64,000 nt of DNA from Agrobacterium vitis (GTDB lineage Bacteria; Pseudomonadota; Alphaproteobacteria; Rhizobiales; Rhizobiaceae): assembly GCF_014926405.1 (NCBI RefSeq), contig NZ_JACXXJ020000005.1:1617001-1681000 (forward strand). The letters are read 5' to 3'. A program made the translations under genes and the position numbers. Below are positions 51,487 through 61,716 of this stretch, piece by piece. Every line of letters begins with the position of its first letter. Position 1 is the stretch's first letter. The notes below the pieces were generated by a model. The model worked only from the letters and a program-made list of their open reading frames with translations, did not search any database and was not told where the DNA came from.

Positions 51487-52191
51487 TCACTCCGCCGCCA
51501 CCGCTACGAGAGGATCGGCCATGATATGCGGCGTGGCACGCCCGGAAACCGCCACTGGCAGCGCCTTTTCACCCTCGATCACCAGGAAGCGCTTCTCGGC
51601 GCCATCATAAACCTGCACCTCACCGGTCTCGATGTCGAAGAACCAGCCATGCAGGTTAATGTCATTGGTGGCGAGTTTGGCGGCGACCGAGGGGTGGGTC
51701 TTCAGGTGATCGATTTGAATGACCACATTTTCCATTGCCACAGCCCGCACCTTGTCCTTGTGCGGCAAATCATCAGGATAGGCCTCGCAGACGATGGAAT
51801 ACGCGGCGTGGCTATGGCGCAACCAGGCGGCCACATTGGGCATCGGTGCCAGGAGTTCGTGATTGCACAGACCCTTCATGGCGCCGCAATCGGAATGGCC
51901 GCACACGACGATGTCACGCACGCCAAGCGCCACCACCGCATATTCGATGGCCGAGGAAACGCCGCCATTCATGGTCGAGAACGGCGGGACGATGTTGCCC
52001 GCATTGCGGCACACGAACAGTTCACCAGGGCCGGACTGGGTAATCACTTCCGGCATGACCCGGCTGTCGGCGCAGGAAATCATCAAGGCCTGGGGCTGCT
52101 GCCCTTCCCGGGCCAGCTTACGATAGAGACCCGAATGGGTCGGAAATACGTCTTCACGAAAACTCGAAACGCGCTTCAAAAAATCACTCAT
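51487..52191 (-). CDS. Beta-class carbonic anhydrase
   Basis: The product is 234 aa from ATG 52191 (GGAGGA eight bases upstream). ISCADSRVMPEVI gives the zinc-binding Cys and the Asp-Arg dyad, and VCGHSDCGAMKGL the His and second Cys ligand. VRDIVVCGH and YAVVALG complete the core. It interconverts CO2 and bicarbonate and is co-transcribed with the SulP gene. An AT-rich region lies upstream. Confidence 0.94.
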   Translation of the reverse strand: MSDFLKRVSSFREDVFPTHSGLYRKLAREGQQPQALMISCADSRVMPEVITQSGPGELFVCRNAGNIVPPFSTMNGGVSSAIEYAVVALGVRDIVVCGHSDCGAMKGLCNHELLAPMPNVAAWLRHSHAAYSIVCEAYPDDLPHKDKVRAVAMENVVIQIDHLKTHPSVAAKLATNDINLHGWFFDIETGEVQVYDGAEKRFLVIEGEKALPVAVSGRATPHIMADPLVAVAAE

Positions 52192-52980
52192 TGCAAAAAT
52201 CCTCCTGATAAATAGCTGGCTAGATATTGATGCCGGGATGCATTGCATCCGTGTTGTGAGCTACGCGGATATGGAACAGCAATCCGGCTGGTTATCGTGC
52301 AAGGCTGGATCAAACGGATCCCTTTAACCATTCCTTGCCTACACAACCGAGAGTAATTTATTTGGAGGACGAAATTGTGATTTCTGTTGCCATGCAGCAA
52401 AAACATGGATCACTTTTCTGTTATTATTTCAAAAGTCTGTTTATCGAACGGTAAAAATTCAGGATTTTTTATATATGAATTACAACGATTTGAATGCTAG
52501 ACTTGATAAAAATCATAGAAATTTAAAATTTTCAAATTTCGTTCAATTCCGCAAGTCCTTATTAAAGGAAAGCTATTTTTCCGCGCCGCAATATTAAATC
52601 AAAATACTCTCTTAGGATGCATAGAGAAAAATAAATATTATGGCATTCTCTTAGTCTTGGCGAACAATAACGCGGCGGATGTCATGTCAAGGAACCGCGA
52701 GTCGATAGGGTCATTTCCGACAGTGTTTGCTTGAGTATTGTCCGCTGCCAATGGTGAAAGATAAAAATGCGGATGCATTACAAATGGGTTGAGCAAACCT
52801 GCGTCTTGTGAAACGCTTACATTTACAGGATCTCTTTTGCGTCAATAATGTCGTAAATTGAATACTGTAGAATTGCAGGTGCCGTAGGTCGGCATCGCAT
52901 ATCCCGCGGATGGGCAAAGCCCGACCCCGCCCCAAACCGTGGCTAGCAACCATAGCCACAAACCGTGATGGACCGCCCGC
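52192..52980. other. AT-rich intergenic region before pepT
   Basis: These 789 bases are divergent between carbonic anhydrase and pepT. From about 52380 to 52680 the region is very A/T-rich. It contains one possible small ORF (52475-52597). No convincing larger gene or repeat is seen. Confidence 0.7.
52475..52597 (+). CDS. Possible 40-aa small ORF in AT-rich island
   Basis: The frame begins MNYNDLNARLDKNHRN and ends at a TAA. AGGA lies about ten bases upstream. The composition differs strongly from the GC-rich genes nearby, so it may be of foreign origin or be chance. No family was recognised. Confidence 0.3.
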   Translation: MNYNDLNARLDKNHRNLKFSNFVQFRKSLLKESYFSAPQY

Positions 52981-54216
52981 ATGCCCGATACAATTCTCGA
53001 CCGTTTCCTGCGCTATGTCGTCATCGACACACAATCAGACCCCGAATCAACCAGCCAGCCCTCCACGGAAAAACAGAAGAACCTCGGCCATGTGCTGGTG
53101 AGTGAATTGCTGGCCATGGGCCTTTCAGATGCGCATCTGGATGAGCACGGCAATGTCTATGCCACCATTCCGGCCAATGTGGACAAGCCGGTTCCGGTGA
53201 TCTGCTTCTGCTCGCATATGGATACGGCACCGGATTTCACTGGCACGAATGTGAAGCCGCAACTGCTGAAAAACTATCAGGGTGGGGATATCGTTCTGTC
53301 CGGCGATACCAATCAAATCATCCGCGTTAGCGAAAATCCGCAGCTCAACACGCAAATCGGCCATGATATTGTCACCACCGATGGCACCACGCTGCTGGGT
53401 GCAGACGACAAGGCCGGTATTGCCGAAATCATGACGGCGGCGCAGTTTATCATCGACAATCCGCACATCCGGCATGGCGCAATCAAAATCCTTTTCACCA
53501 CCGATGAGGAAATCGGGCGCGGGGCAGACAAGGTCGACATGAAAAAGCTGGGCGCAGCTTTTGGCTACACCATGGATGGCAGCACGATCGGTGAGATCGA
53601 GAACGAGACATTTTCGGCGGATGGCGTGGACATCACCATTACCGGTGTTGCGATCCATCCCGGCACGGCCAAGGACCGGATGGAAAACGCTATCAAGATC
53701 GCCAGCGCCATCATTGCCCGGCTGCCGAAGGACCAGACCCCGGAAACCACTGAGGGCCGCCAGGGCTTCATTCATCCCACCGACATCAGCGGCTCCATGG
53801 ATGAAGCTCACCTGAAATTCATCATACGCGATTTCATCGATGCGGGACTCACGCAGAAGGAAGCACTGCTGGAAGAGATTACCCGCGATGTGATACGCGA
53901 CTATCCCGGATCGACCTACACATTCGAGGTCAAGCAGCAGTATCGCAATATGAAAGTGGTGCTCGACCAATATCCGATGGTGATGGATAATCTCAAGGAA
54001 GCGGTGCGCCGCGTCGGTCTTACTCCCGTGCTGCACAGCATTCGCGGCGGAACCGATGGCTCGCGCCTGTCCTTCATGGGGCTGCCCTGCCCCAATATCT
54101 ATACTGGTGGTCATGCCTATCACTCGCCACTGGAATGGATAAGCGTTCAGGACATGGAAGTCGCCGTGAAAACCATTGTGGAACTGGCAAAGGTCTGGGA
54201 AGAACGGGCAAACTGA
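52981..54216 (+). CDS. pepT: Peptidase T (tripeptide aminopeptidase)
   Basis: The product is 411 aa. FCSHMDTAPDFTGTNVKP (zinc ligand His-Asp), GTTLLGADDKAGIAEIM (bridging Asp and catalytic region), FTTDEEIGRGADKV (catalytic Glu) and the C-terminal HSIRGGTDGSRLSFMGLPCPN are in the order of the M20 PepT family. It cleaves N-terminal residues from tripeptides. The length is that of the family (about 408). Confidence 0.95.
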   Translation: MPDTILDRFLRYVVIDTQSDPESTSQPSTEKQKNLGHVLVSELLAMGLSDAHLDEHGNVYATIPANVDKPVPVICFCSHMDTAPDFTGTNVKPQLLKNYQGGDIVLSGDTNQIIRVSENPQLNTQIGHDIVTTDGTTLLGADDKAGIAEIMTAAQFIIDNPHIRHGAIKILFTTDEEIGRGADKVDMKKLGAAFGYTMDGSTIGEIENETFSADGVDITITGVAIHPGTAKDRMENAIKIASAIIARLPKDQTPETTEGRQGFIHPTDISGSMDEAHLKFIIRDFIDAGLTQKEALLEEITRDVIRDYPGSTYTFEVKQQYRNMKVVLDQYPMVMDNLKEAVRRVGLTPVLHSIRGGTDGSRLSFMGLPCPNIYTGGHAYHSPLEWISVQDMEVAVKTIVELAKVWEERAN

Positions 54217-54224
54217 CGCCCTAT

Positions 54225-54525
54225 CGCACCGTACCGAAAACCGGGTTCCAGAGTACACAACGCAAACGCTTCCATTCGAGGCTACCCCCCTCTGCCTTGC
54301 CAGGCATCTCTCCCTCAAGGAGGGAGATCGACTCGAAACGAGCGTGTCGCTTCACATTTACAGTTCAAAATGCCGGAAATCACGGGATATCCGATAAAAT
54401 GGGCGGCAAAGTCTATCTGATCTACCTCCTTGAGGGGGAGATGTCCGGCAGGACAGAGGGGGGTAAGCGGCACATAAATTCGTTTGCGTCGCGTACTCTA
54501 AACCGGGTTACACTTTTCGGTACGA
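54225..54525. repeat. Long imperfect inverted repeat (RIME/MITE-like element)
   Basis: The left arm from 54225 and the right arm ending near 54525 are inverse versions of each other: each carries GTACCGAAAA, CCGGGTT, AGAGTAC, ACGCAAACG, CTACCCCCCTCTG-like and CTCAAGGAGG, with small differences. The arms are about 125 bases. The inner parts (CCCTCAAGGAGGGAG) are palindromic in themselves. The sequence type is a common intergenic element of Rhizobiaceae. Confidence 0.75.
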
Positions 54526-54532
54526 TGCTGGA

Positions 54533-55495
54533 TCAAACCAGATTGCGGTCCCGCATCCATGCTTCAAGCGCCGGTGTCCAGTTCACCGGCGGCCTGGGCG
54601 TTTTCCTCATGCTCCCTTCGCCCATGGCAAAGCCGTGACCGCCCTGCTCAAGTTCGACCAGATCGGCGGAAACACCGGCCTTGCGGCAAGCCGCCTGCAT
54701 CATCCGGGAATGCTCGATATTGGCAACCGGATCGTCCTTGGCATGGGCCATAAAGACAGGCGGACAAGTGGAACTGACATGGGTTTCCACCGACCAGGCC
54801 GCTACATCGGCATCGCTGGGATGTTTGCCGACCATCTCAACCCGGGTCCAGGTATGATTATAAGGAGCCTTCAGGGTAATCACCGGATAGGCCAGCAGGG
54901 TGAAATCCGGCCTTGCCGACAGTGTATCGGCATTGTCGACCGGCGAATAGACCGGCTCAGCAAAGCGTGTCGATAGCATGCCCATCAAATGCCCACCGGC
55001 GGAAAATCCCATACTGCCAATTTTCTGAGGGTCGAGGCCAAGTGCATCACCCTGCGCCCGGATCAGCCGCAAGGCCCGCTGGGCATCCTGCAATGGCGCG
55101 CGGGGACCGACAAACCAACCTTCGCCCGGAAGACGGTAGGTGAGAATGAAAGCGGTGACGCCACGGGCGGCGAGCCATTGCGCGGCGGCCTCGCCCTCCT
55201 TGCGTTCCTCAACGAAATGATAACCGCCGCCGGGTGCAATCAGCACGGCTGTCCCATTTGAGGTTTGCGGACGGACCATCCGCAGGGTTGGCGTAGCGAT
55301 CCGCAGCAATGCCGCCTTGTGAATGGTCCGCCTGCCAAGCCGAGGACCGCCACCGCCCGGCGCCCGGCCCGGCCAAAGCGGCACTTCACCGGGTGCAAGA
55401 GATGCGGCTTGGCCGGATGTCAGAAAACCCAGGAAACTCAAAGAAGCAAGACTCAGGACATGCCTCCGTCGGAGGGCTAGGGAAAACTTGGTCAT
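54533..55495 (-). CDS. Secreted alpha/beta hydrolase (esterase-like)
   Basis: The product is 320 aa from ATG 55495. The N-terminus has LRRRHVLSLASLSFLGFL, a twin-arginine-like signal followed by a cleavable AXA-type site (SGQAAS). IAPGGGYHF gives the oxyanion region, GSMGFSAGGHLMGML the nucleophile Ser in GxSxG, HAKDDPVANIEHS the Asp, and GGHGFAMG the His. The substrate may be an acetylated or other ester. It lies 7 bases after the inverted repeat. Confidence 0.87.
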   Translation of the reverse strand: MTKFSLALRRRHVLSLASLSFLGFLTSGQAASLAPGEVPLWPGRAPGGGGPRLGRRTIHKAALLRIATPTLRMVRPQTSNGTAVLIAPGGGYHFVEERKEGEAAAQWLAARGVTAFILTYRLPGEGWFVGPRAPLQDAQRALRLIRAQGDALGLDPQKIGSMGFSAGGHLMGMLSTRFAEPVYSPVDNADTLSARPDFTLLAYPVITLKAPYNHTWTRVEMVGKHPSDADVAAWSVETHVSSTCPPVFMAHAKDDPVANIEHSRMMQAACRKAGVSADLVELEQGGHGFAMGEGSMRKTPRPPVNWTPALEAWMRDRNLV

Positions 55496-55572
55496 CAGCC
55501 CATCATGGGCAGCCATTGCGGCACAACTTGGCCAGTCAGCAAGGCTCCATGTTCAAAACCGTGGCATAAACT

Positions 55573-57087
55573 CTATTCCGCAGCACTGCGGCTATCCGGC
55601 ATATCGGCTGCATTCGGATCACCCGGCTTGGTTTCGGATTCCAGATCGGGGAAGGCCACGATGCGTTTCCCGGAAAAATCCGTATGCACCACGACCATGC
55701 CCTGCTCCTCGAAATATCCAAGCAGCCGGCGGGCGCGGCGAGCGGAATGGGTACCGTAAGCACGGGCGATCCGAAGATCGGAGGGGCAAGGCTCGGACCG
55801 GATGGCTGCCTTGGCGATCAGCAGGAAAACGCCCTGCAAGTCATCCGAAACCCGCGTTGATAAAGACAGCGCCTCCTGCCAGCGATCAGAGGATGCGGTT
55901 TCTTCATCGACATCAGCCCTCGCCACGGCGACGCGGCGGCGAAATTCACCCATCGCCATCGGTGGACCGCCGACCCGGCGCATGCGGGCTCGAACCAGGA
56001 ATTCCTGATAGAGAACGGAATCGGTGCGATAGGCCGCCTGTGGATCATCGAGAATTTCTGCCAGCACCGCAGCCATCCGCTCCTCGCGTTCCTCGGCGGT
56101 AATTTCCGGCTGTGACGATCTCTGTGGGGCGACATCCTCGACGCTTACCGGCGTTGCACGGGCCAGTTCGGCCAGAATATCGGTGGTCGGACGGGGGGCT
56201 GGCGGCGCACGGCGAACGAGCGGGCGGGTAAACTCTTCGGGATCCGGCGTGAAAATCAGATCTTCCACGTCCTGCGGCGCATCGGGCAAAGGCATCAGTT
56301 TCGGACTGGAGGAGCGCGCCGATGTCTCCACATCACCGATGACGATCGGCAAAGGACGGCGTGACAGCGCCGGGCCAAGGGCGACGAAATTACCGCGCTT
56401 CAGGTCGCGGAACATTTCCGCCTGGCGGCGATCCATACCGAGAAGATCGGCGGCACGCGCCATATCGATATCGAGAAAGGTGCGGCCCATCAGGAAGTTG
56501 GAGGCTTCAGCTGCGACGTTCTTGGCAAGCTTTGCCAGACGTTGCGTGGCGATCACACCTGCCAAGCCACGCTTTCGGCCACGGCACATCAGATTGGTCA
56601 TGGCGCCCAGCGACAGCTTGCGTGCATCTTCCGAGACATCGCCGCCGACCGAGGGGGCAAACATCTGCGCCTCATCGACCACGACCAGCACCGGATACCA
56701 ATACTCGCGCTCGGCATCAAACAGGCCGTTCAGAAACACACCGGCTGCGCGCATCTGCTGCTCAATATCCAACCCTTCCAGCGTCAGCACGCAGGAAACG
56801 CGGTGCTGGCGGATGCGGTTGGCAATCCCGATCAATTCGGCATCGCTACGCTCCCCGTCTACGACCAGATGGCCGTATTTTTCCGAGAGCGTCACAAAAT
56901 CCCCTTCGGGATCGATGATGACCTGCTGCACCCATTGGGCAGATTGCTCCAATAGACGCCGCAGAAGATGCGATTTTCCGGAACCGGAATTGCCCTGAAC
57001 AAGAAGACGGGTCGCCAATAGCTCCTCGATATCGAGCCTGGCAGGTTGGCCACCCGCCACTGTTCCCATATCGATCCCGACCTGCAC
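55573..57087 (-). CDS. HerA-like ATP-binding protein (DUF87)
   Basis: The product is about 504 aa, with a GTG start at 57087 preceded by GAGGGA. LLVQGNSGSGKSHLLRRLLE is the Walker A, VLVVVDEAQMFAP the Walker B, and ATQRLAKLAKNVAAEASNFLMGR the later FtsK/HerA-type motifs. The C-terminal 150 residues form a winged helix-like region (LRIARAYGTHSARRARRLLG). HerA-like ATPases translocate DNA and work with NurA nucleases, but no NurA gene is next to it, so the role is open. Confidence 0.82.
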   Translation of the reverse strand: MQVGIDMGTVAGGQPARLDIEELLATRLLVQGNSGSGKSHLLRRLLEQSAQWVQQVIIDPEGDFVTLSEKYGHLVVDGERSDAELIGIANRIRQHRVSCVLTLEGLDIEQQMRAAGVFLNGLFDAEREYWYPVLVVVDEAQMFAPSVGGDVSEDARKLSLGAMTNLMCRGRKRGLAGVIATQRLAKLAKNVAAEASNFLMGRTFLDIDMARAADLLGMDRRQAEMFRDLKRGNFVALGPALSRRPLPIVIGDVETSARSSSPKLMPLPDAPQDVEDLIFTPDPEEFTRPLVRRAPPAPRPTTDILAELARATPVSVEDVAPQRSSQPEITAEEREERMAAVLAEILDDPQAAYRTDSVLYQEFLVRARMRRVGGPPMAMGEFRRRVAVARADVDEETASSDRWQEALSLSTRVSDDLQGVFLLIAKAAIRSEPCPSDLRIARAYGTHSARRARRLLGYFEEQGMVVVHTDFSGKRIVAFPDLESETKPGDPNAADMPDSRSAAE

Positions 57088-57228
57088 CTTATATGTTCCC
57101 TCACGATGGAATGATGACGCGTTCCTGCACCGCGATGCGGCAACGCCGTTCAATCCGCTTTTCCTAACAGAAAGTAAAAGAAGATGCCTGTGTCTATCGC
57201 CGAAACCCACAGGCAATCGCGGCTGAAA

Positions 57229-58521
57229 TCAATCCGGATCGTCTGCCAGAACTGGCGAGACCAGCAGCTTGTCGATGCGCCGGCCATCCAGATCGACAAC
57301 CTCGAATTTCCAGCCATTCTTGACGAAGCTTTCGCCTAGCGCCGGAATGCGTTTCAACTCATCCAGCACATAGCCTGCGACGGTGGTAAAATCCGGGTCG
57401 TCATCCACAGGCACACGGATATGCTCGATGAATTCGTCAATCGGCGTCCAGCCGGCCACCAGATAAGAACCGTCCTCGCGCATCAGCAGAGCCGGCTCTT
57501 CCTCGCCCTCTTCCTGGTAGGCACCGGTAATCGCCTCCAGAATATCGCCTGACGTGATAATGCCTTCGAAATGGCCGTATTCGTCATAGACCAGCACCAT
57601 GTGCAGAACCGTCTTGCGGATCGACTGGATGATATCGATGGCACCGGCCAGATCCGATACGATCGGCACATCGCTGATAATCGAGCGGATGTCGACCGTG
57701 CCGCCATTGGCCAAGGCATCGTAGAAGTTTTTCACCAGCATGACGCCGACGATTTCATCGGAATTGCCATTGCGCACCGGCAGACGGGAATGCTGGCTTT
57801 CACGCAGCGCCTGGCGGATTTCCTCAATCGTGTCATCGACGCTGATCAGTTCGACATCACGGCGCGGCGTCATAAGACCCCGTGCAGTGCGGTCCGCCAG
57901 GCGCATGACGCCGGAAATCATCTGTGATTCTTCCGATTCGATGACACCAGCACTTTGTGCTTCGGCCAAGACCGTCTTGATTTCCTCATCCGTCACCGTG
58001 CCTGACGATGCGCCCTTCTGGCCGAGCAGCGACAGGACCGCCCGCCCCGAGCCGTCCAGCAGCCAGACCAGCGGCAACGAAACTTTGGACAGGATCAGCA
58101 TAGCGCCCGCCATGCGCGAGGCGACCATCTCAGGGTTTCGCAGCGCGATCTGCTTGGGCACCAGTTCACCAACAATCAACGACAAATAGGTGATGCCAAC
58201 CACGACGCAGCCGACGCCGAGCGTACTGGCCAGGGCCTCTGACATCCCTTGCAGCAAAAGCCATTGGGTCAATCGCGCACCGAGAGTGGCTCCCGAAAAC
58301 GCGCCGGACAAAACGCCGACAAGGGTAATACCGATCTGCACGGTCGACAAAAACCGACCAGGATTTTCAGCCAATCGGATGGCAACGGCAGAACCGCGAT
58401 GACCGGCTTCGGCCAGAACTCTCAGACGCGCCGGACGGGCGGAGACGACCGCCAGTTCGGACATTGCCAATACGCCGTTCAAGATAGTGAGCAGGACAAC
58501 AATGACGATTTCGGCAAACAA
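57229..58521 (-). CDS. Hemolysin family CNNM/CorC-type membrane protein
   Basis: The product is 430 aa. The N-terminal part (LTILNGVLAMSELAVVSAR) is a DUF21 domain with three or four membrane segments. Two CBS domains lie at about residues 205-330 (MTPRRDVELISVDDTIEEI, FEGIITSGDILEAITG), followed by a CorC_HlyC domain to the end. Such proteins are proposed to export or sense Mg2+/Co2+. The name hemolysin is historical. Confidence 0.9.
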   Translation of the reverse strand: MFAEIVIVVLLTILNGVLAMSELAVVSARPARLRVLAEAGHRGSAVAIRLAENPGRFLSTVQIGITLVGVLSGAFSGATLGARLTQWLLLQGMSEALASTLGVGCVVVGITYLSLIVGELVPKQIALRNPEMVASRMAGAMLILSKVSLPLVWLLDGSGRAVLSLLGQKGASSGTVTDEEIKTVLAEAQSAGVIESEESQMISGVMRLADRTARGLMTPRRDVELISVDDTIEEIRQALRESQHSRLPVRNGNSDEIVGVMLVKNFYDALANGGTVDIRSIISDVPIVSDLAGAIDIIQSIRKTVLHMVLVYDEYGHFEGIITSGDILEAITGAYQEEGEEEPALLMREDGSYLVAGWTPIDEFIEHIRVPVDDDPDFTTVAGYVLDELKRIPALGESFVKNGWKFEVVDLDGRRIDKLLVSPVLADDPD

Positions 58522-59351
58522 GCTGTTTCAAATCTCTTAGGAGCCGCATGAATGGCGGCGGGATAAAATCTGTAGCACAAGTCACCGCCGCATTCCAAAT
58601 GACTCACGACAATTTCAATGGATGGTGCTTGGCCATAAAAATACGGTCGCCCGCTTTACCGAAAAAGACAAATCACACGGGAAGACAAAGCATATCGGGG
58701 CCCCAAAATCTCGACGCATCAGGGACTTAAAGTTTTTGCACCCTCTTGAGGGTGAGAATGCGCGGGCGTGTGGAGCATCGATATAAAGCGGCAATTGAAC
58801 CGGACAAAAATTCAAGACGCCACCAAAAGCCAACATCAGAAGACATTCATACAATATTTGCCGCGTATAACTGACATTTATCAAGAAAAACAACCTTAGG
58901 ATGAGCCCTGCAAAGACCAGGTTGCCTGCCTTCGCTTGAAAACGATGAAGCATTTTTGGTGTTTTTCCGATAATGACATCGCGCTTTCTGTGTCATTGTA
59001 GCACTCTAGATTTTCCAGATATTGGTGTTCTTCAAGCAGGTCCGATTTTATAAAAATCGCAATAACACGTTGAATGCTCAATAGTTTTTATCTGGATAAT
59101 TAAAGCCCACTTCTAAATAATTCAACGTTAGCGACTTAGCCTCGGCATCGCATTTCGCGTGAGACGAAATAACAAAAAAAAATAGTTTGAAATCTTTAGA
59201 TAGTTGACCCTCGCATGGCGTCCTATAAAGATCGCCGCAACACCGGACGGGTGCTGTTTAAAGTGTATCCACTTCCAAAATGATGAAACAACCTTGAATA
59301 TCTACTGTTTTTAAGAACACCTATAGCCCTATGGGCGCGAAAGGTCTCGGA
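58522..59351. other. AT-rich intergenic region
   Basis: These 830 bases hold no credible gene. The frames found in it have codon use unlike the neighbours and no start with a ribosome site. A short hairpin ACCCTC-TT-GAGGGT-like element is at about 58740-58756. Confidence 0.6.
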
Positions 59352-59813
59352 ATGGCATTTTCCATTCGCGTTGATAAACTCATCCAGGCTCCGATCAGTC
59401 GCGTCTATAAAGCGTTTCTTGACGAGCAGGCTGTTGTACAATGGATGCAGAGGAAGGACTTTACCTGCCAACCGCTTCATTTCGATGGACGCGAAGGTGG
59501 CGGTTACAGGATTCGTTTTAGCAGCACCACGTCAGATTTAAGTTACGTGATGATTGGCGAATTCGATGAATTGGTCCTCAATGAGCGCATTCGCTACACA
59601 GAAAGAATGGATGACCCGTTCTGGACTGCGCGGGTCGAGACCGTCATCCAGTTGAAACCGACAGCAAGAGGAACGGACCTGTCAATCGTTCAATCCGGTA
59701 TTCCGGATACGGTATCGCAAGAGGGAGTCCGACTGGCCTGGGACGAATGTCTGCGACAGCTTGCCTGCCTGGTCGAACAATTGACTGAGAGCCTCCACGC
59801 GCGAACGCGATAA
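59352..59813 (+). CDS. SRPBCC/AHSA1 family protein
   Basis: The product is 153 aa from ATG 59352 (GAAAGG seven bases upstream). IQAPISRVYKAFLDEQAVVQWMQ, REGGGYRIRF and QEGVRLAWDECLRQLACLVE are the ordered features of the activator of Hsp90 ATPase-like START-fold family. Known members bind lipids or small molecules or act as co-regulators. No specific ligand is suggested. Confidence 0.85.
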   Translation: MAFSIRVDKLIQAPISRVYKAFLDEQAVVQWMQRKDFTCQPLHFDGREGGGYRIRFSSTTSDLSYVMIGEFDELVLNERIRYTERMDDPFWTARVETVIQLKPTARGTDLSIVQSGIPDTVSQEGVRLAWDECLRQLACLVEQLTESLHARTR

Positions 59814-59843
59814 TTTAATTTCTGGCTATTTCCGTAACAAACG

Positions 59844-60653
59844 TCAGCCTGCCGCCACGCGCAGGCCAAAACCCTGCATCAGTCGATGGGTAGAAAATAC
59901 CGGCTGGCCTGACGTGAAGACCGCGAAATCGTAGTCGTCCGAATGCGCGCCCTCGTCCACAACAGGCACCAGACGCCGCGCCTGGCGGGCGATGGCTTCC
60001 GCAGGGTCAAGCCAATCCACCGGCCAGGGAGCCAGTTTGCGGAAGACGTTGGCAAGAAACGGATAATGGGTACAGGCGAGCACGACGATATCGGTCTTCG
60101 CGCCTTGTTTTTCGATGAAACACGGCGCGATCTCGGCATTCAGCACTGCCTCTTCCACCGGCTCACCGCGAATATAGGCTTCAGCCAGCCGGGCTAGATG
60201 TTGAGAGCCGACAAGGTTGACCTCGCACTGGCTGGCAAAGGACTGGATCAGATCGCGGGTATAGGCGCGCTTGACGGTGCCAGGGGTTGCCAGCACGGAA
60301 ATCAGGCCGGACCGGCTACGCTCTGCAGCAGGCTTGATGGCGGGCACGGTGCCGATGAAGCGCATGCCGGGAAAGGCTTCGCGCAGCGCGGCACCGGCCA
60401 GCGTGAAGGCCGTGCTACATGCAACGATCACCGCCTCAGGATCATATTGCGCCAGAAGAGAGGCAAACAAGGAGACGATCCGCGCTTTGAGCGGCTCCTC
60501 CTCCCAATTACCATAGGGGAAACCAGCGTCGTCGGCGATATAGATAAAGCCACGCTCCGGCATCAGCACCCGGGCTTCACGCAAGACAGTCAAGCCGCCA
60601 ATACCGGAATCAAAGACCAGAATCGGCTTTAGTTTAGTCCTGATCTCGTTCAT
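59844..60653 (-). CDS. murI: Glutamate racemase
   Basis: The product is 269 aa from ATG 60653. [17 protein letters not shown] at the start, [19 protein letters not shown] with the first catalytic Cys, [21 protein letters not shown] [16 protein letters not shown], and [11 protein letters not shown] with the second Cys are visible. It makes D-glutamate for peptidoglycan. The first Cys motif is C-S-T, where most homologues have C-N-T. It overlaps the RNA methylase gene by 20 bases, suggesting a coupled operon. Confidence 0.92.
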   Translation of the reverse strand: MNEIRTKLKPILVFDSGIGGLTVLREARVLMPERGFIYIADDAGFPYGNWEEEPLKARIVSLFASLLAQYDPEAVIVACSTAFTLAGAALREAFPGMRFIGTVPAIKPAAERSRSGLISVLATPGTVKRAYTRDLIQSFASQCEVNLVGSQHLARLAEAYIRGEPVEEAVLNAEIAPCFIEKQGAKTDIVVLACTHYPFLANVFRKLAPWPVDWLDPAEAIARQARRLVPVVDEGAHSDDYDFAVFTSGQPVFSTHRLMQGFGLRVAAG

Positions 60654-61494
60654 GCCCGCTACCATCAGCTTCGTCCCTCTCAATGCCGTCCACTGCGTCG
60701 CCCTCCAAAGGCGCTCCAGCGCCGCGCGGATTGCGGCGGGAGAAGCGGTCGAGTGACGAGACCACGCCACGCATGACATTGATTTCCGGTGAAGTGAAAC
60801 CACGTCGCGTCAGCACAGCGCGCAGATTGTCGATCATTCGTGCTTTTTTATGGATCGGGCGGAAATATCCCCTTGCATCAAGCGCATCCTCCATATGCTC
60901 GAACAGGCCGATGACTTCCTCCTTGCTGGCAGGCAATTGGTCGACGCCCTGAAACGGCGTCTGGGTGACATCTTCCATGGTGGATTTCATCCACTCATAG
61001 GACATCAGCAGCACAGCCTGAGCGATATTCAGCGACGCAAAAGCAGGATTGACCGGAAAGGTGACAATTTCATCGGCCAGGGCCACATCCTCATTCTTCA
61101 GGCCGGATTTTTCCCGCCCGAAAAGAATCCCGGTTTTTTCACCAGCCAGAAACCGGGTTCGCAAAGTTGAGGCCGCCGTCACCGGCGAGGCCACAGGCTT
61201 GAAATTGTCCCGTTGGCGAGCCGTGGTCGCATAGACGAAATTCAGATCGGCCAGTGCTTCTTCCAGCGTATCGTAAAGCTTGGCACCATCGATGACATGA
61301 TCGGCCTTGGATGCGGCGGACCGGGCTTTTTCCGAGGGCCAGCCGTCGCGCGGATTGACCAGGCGCAGTTCCGCCAGCCCGAAATTCGCCATGGCACGGG
61401 CCACCATGCCGATATTTTCGCCCAATTGCGGTTCCACCAGAATAATCGCCGGTCCCTCGGCGATAAGCTCCCGCTCGCTGTTTGTGCCTGCCAT
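60634..61494 (-). CDS. SpoU/TrmJ-type RNA methyltransferase
   Basis: The product is 286 aa from ATG 61494. [24 protein letters not shown] is the SPOUT N-terminal motif, [22 protein letters not shown] gives motif 2, and [13 protein letters not shown] motif 3, which bind S-adenosylmethionine through a trefoil knot. The C-terminal part is a helical extension. It is likely to 2'-O-methylate tRNA position 32 as TrmJ does. It is followed by murI. Confidence 0.9.
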   Translation of the reverse strand: MAGTNSERELIAEGPAIILVEPQLGENIGMVARAMANFGLAELRLVNPRDGWPSEKARSAASKADHVIDGAKLYDTLEEALADLNFVYATTARQRDNFKPVASPVTAASTLRTRFLAGEKTGILFGREKSGLKNEDVALADEIVTFPVNPAFASLNIAQAVLLMSYEWMKSTMEDVTQTPFQGVDQLPASKEEVIGLFEHMEDALDARGYFRPIHKKARMIDNLRAVLTRRGFTSPEINVMRGVVSSLDRFSRRNPRGAGAPLEGDAVDGIERDEADGSGHERDQD

Positions 61495-61716
61495 GGCGCC
61501 TTTCCTGCAATTATTCACTTAACCCTGCAAATTTACGCCTGCATGGGCATAAACAGCCCAAAATGCAAGAGGCGGAAGGCAAAGCGCGCTCAAGCTAAAA
61601 TGAAGTCCACACGCGGCTTCCTGTTTGCCTTGGCTTGCGAGAATGCTATAGGCAACTCCGGTCATATGGACAGAGACGCGGTCGAATTAAAGCCGCCCTA
61701 TCGATGAGGAAGACTT

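Noticed and set aside
52711..53034. A 107-codon minus-strand frame upstream of pepT
   Set aside because: It overlaps the real pepT start, has no ribosome site and has no family features.
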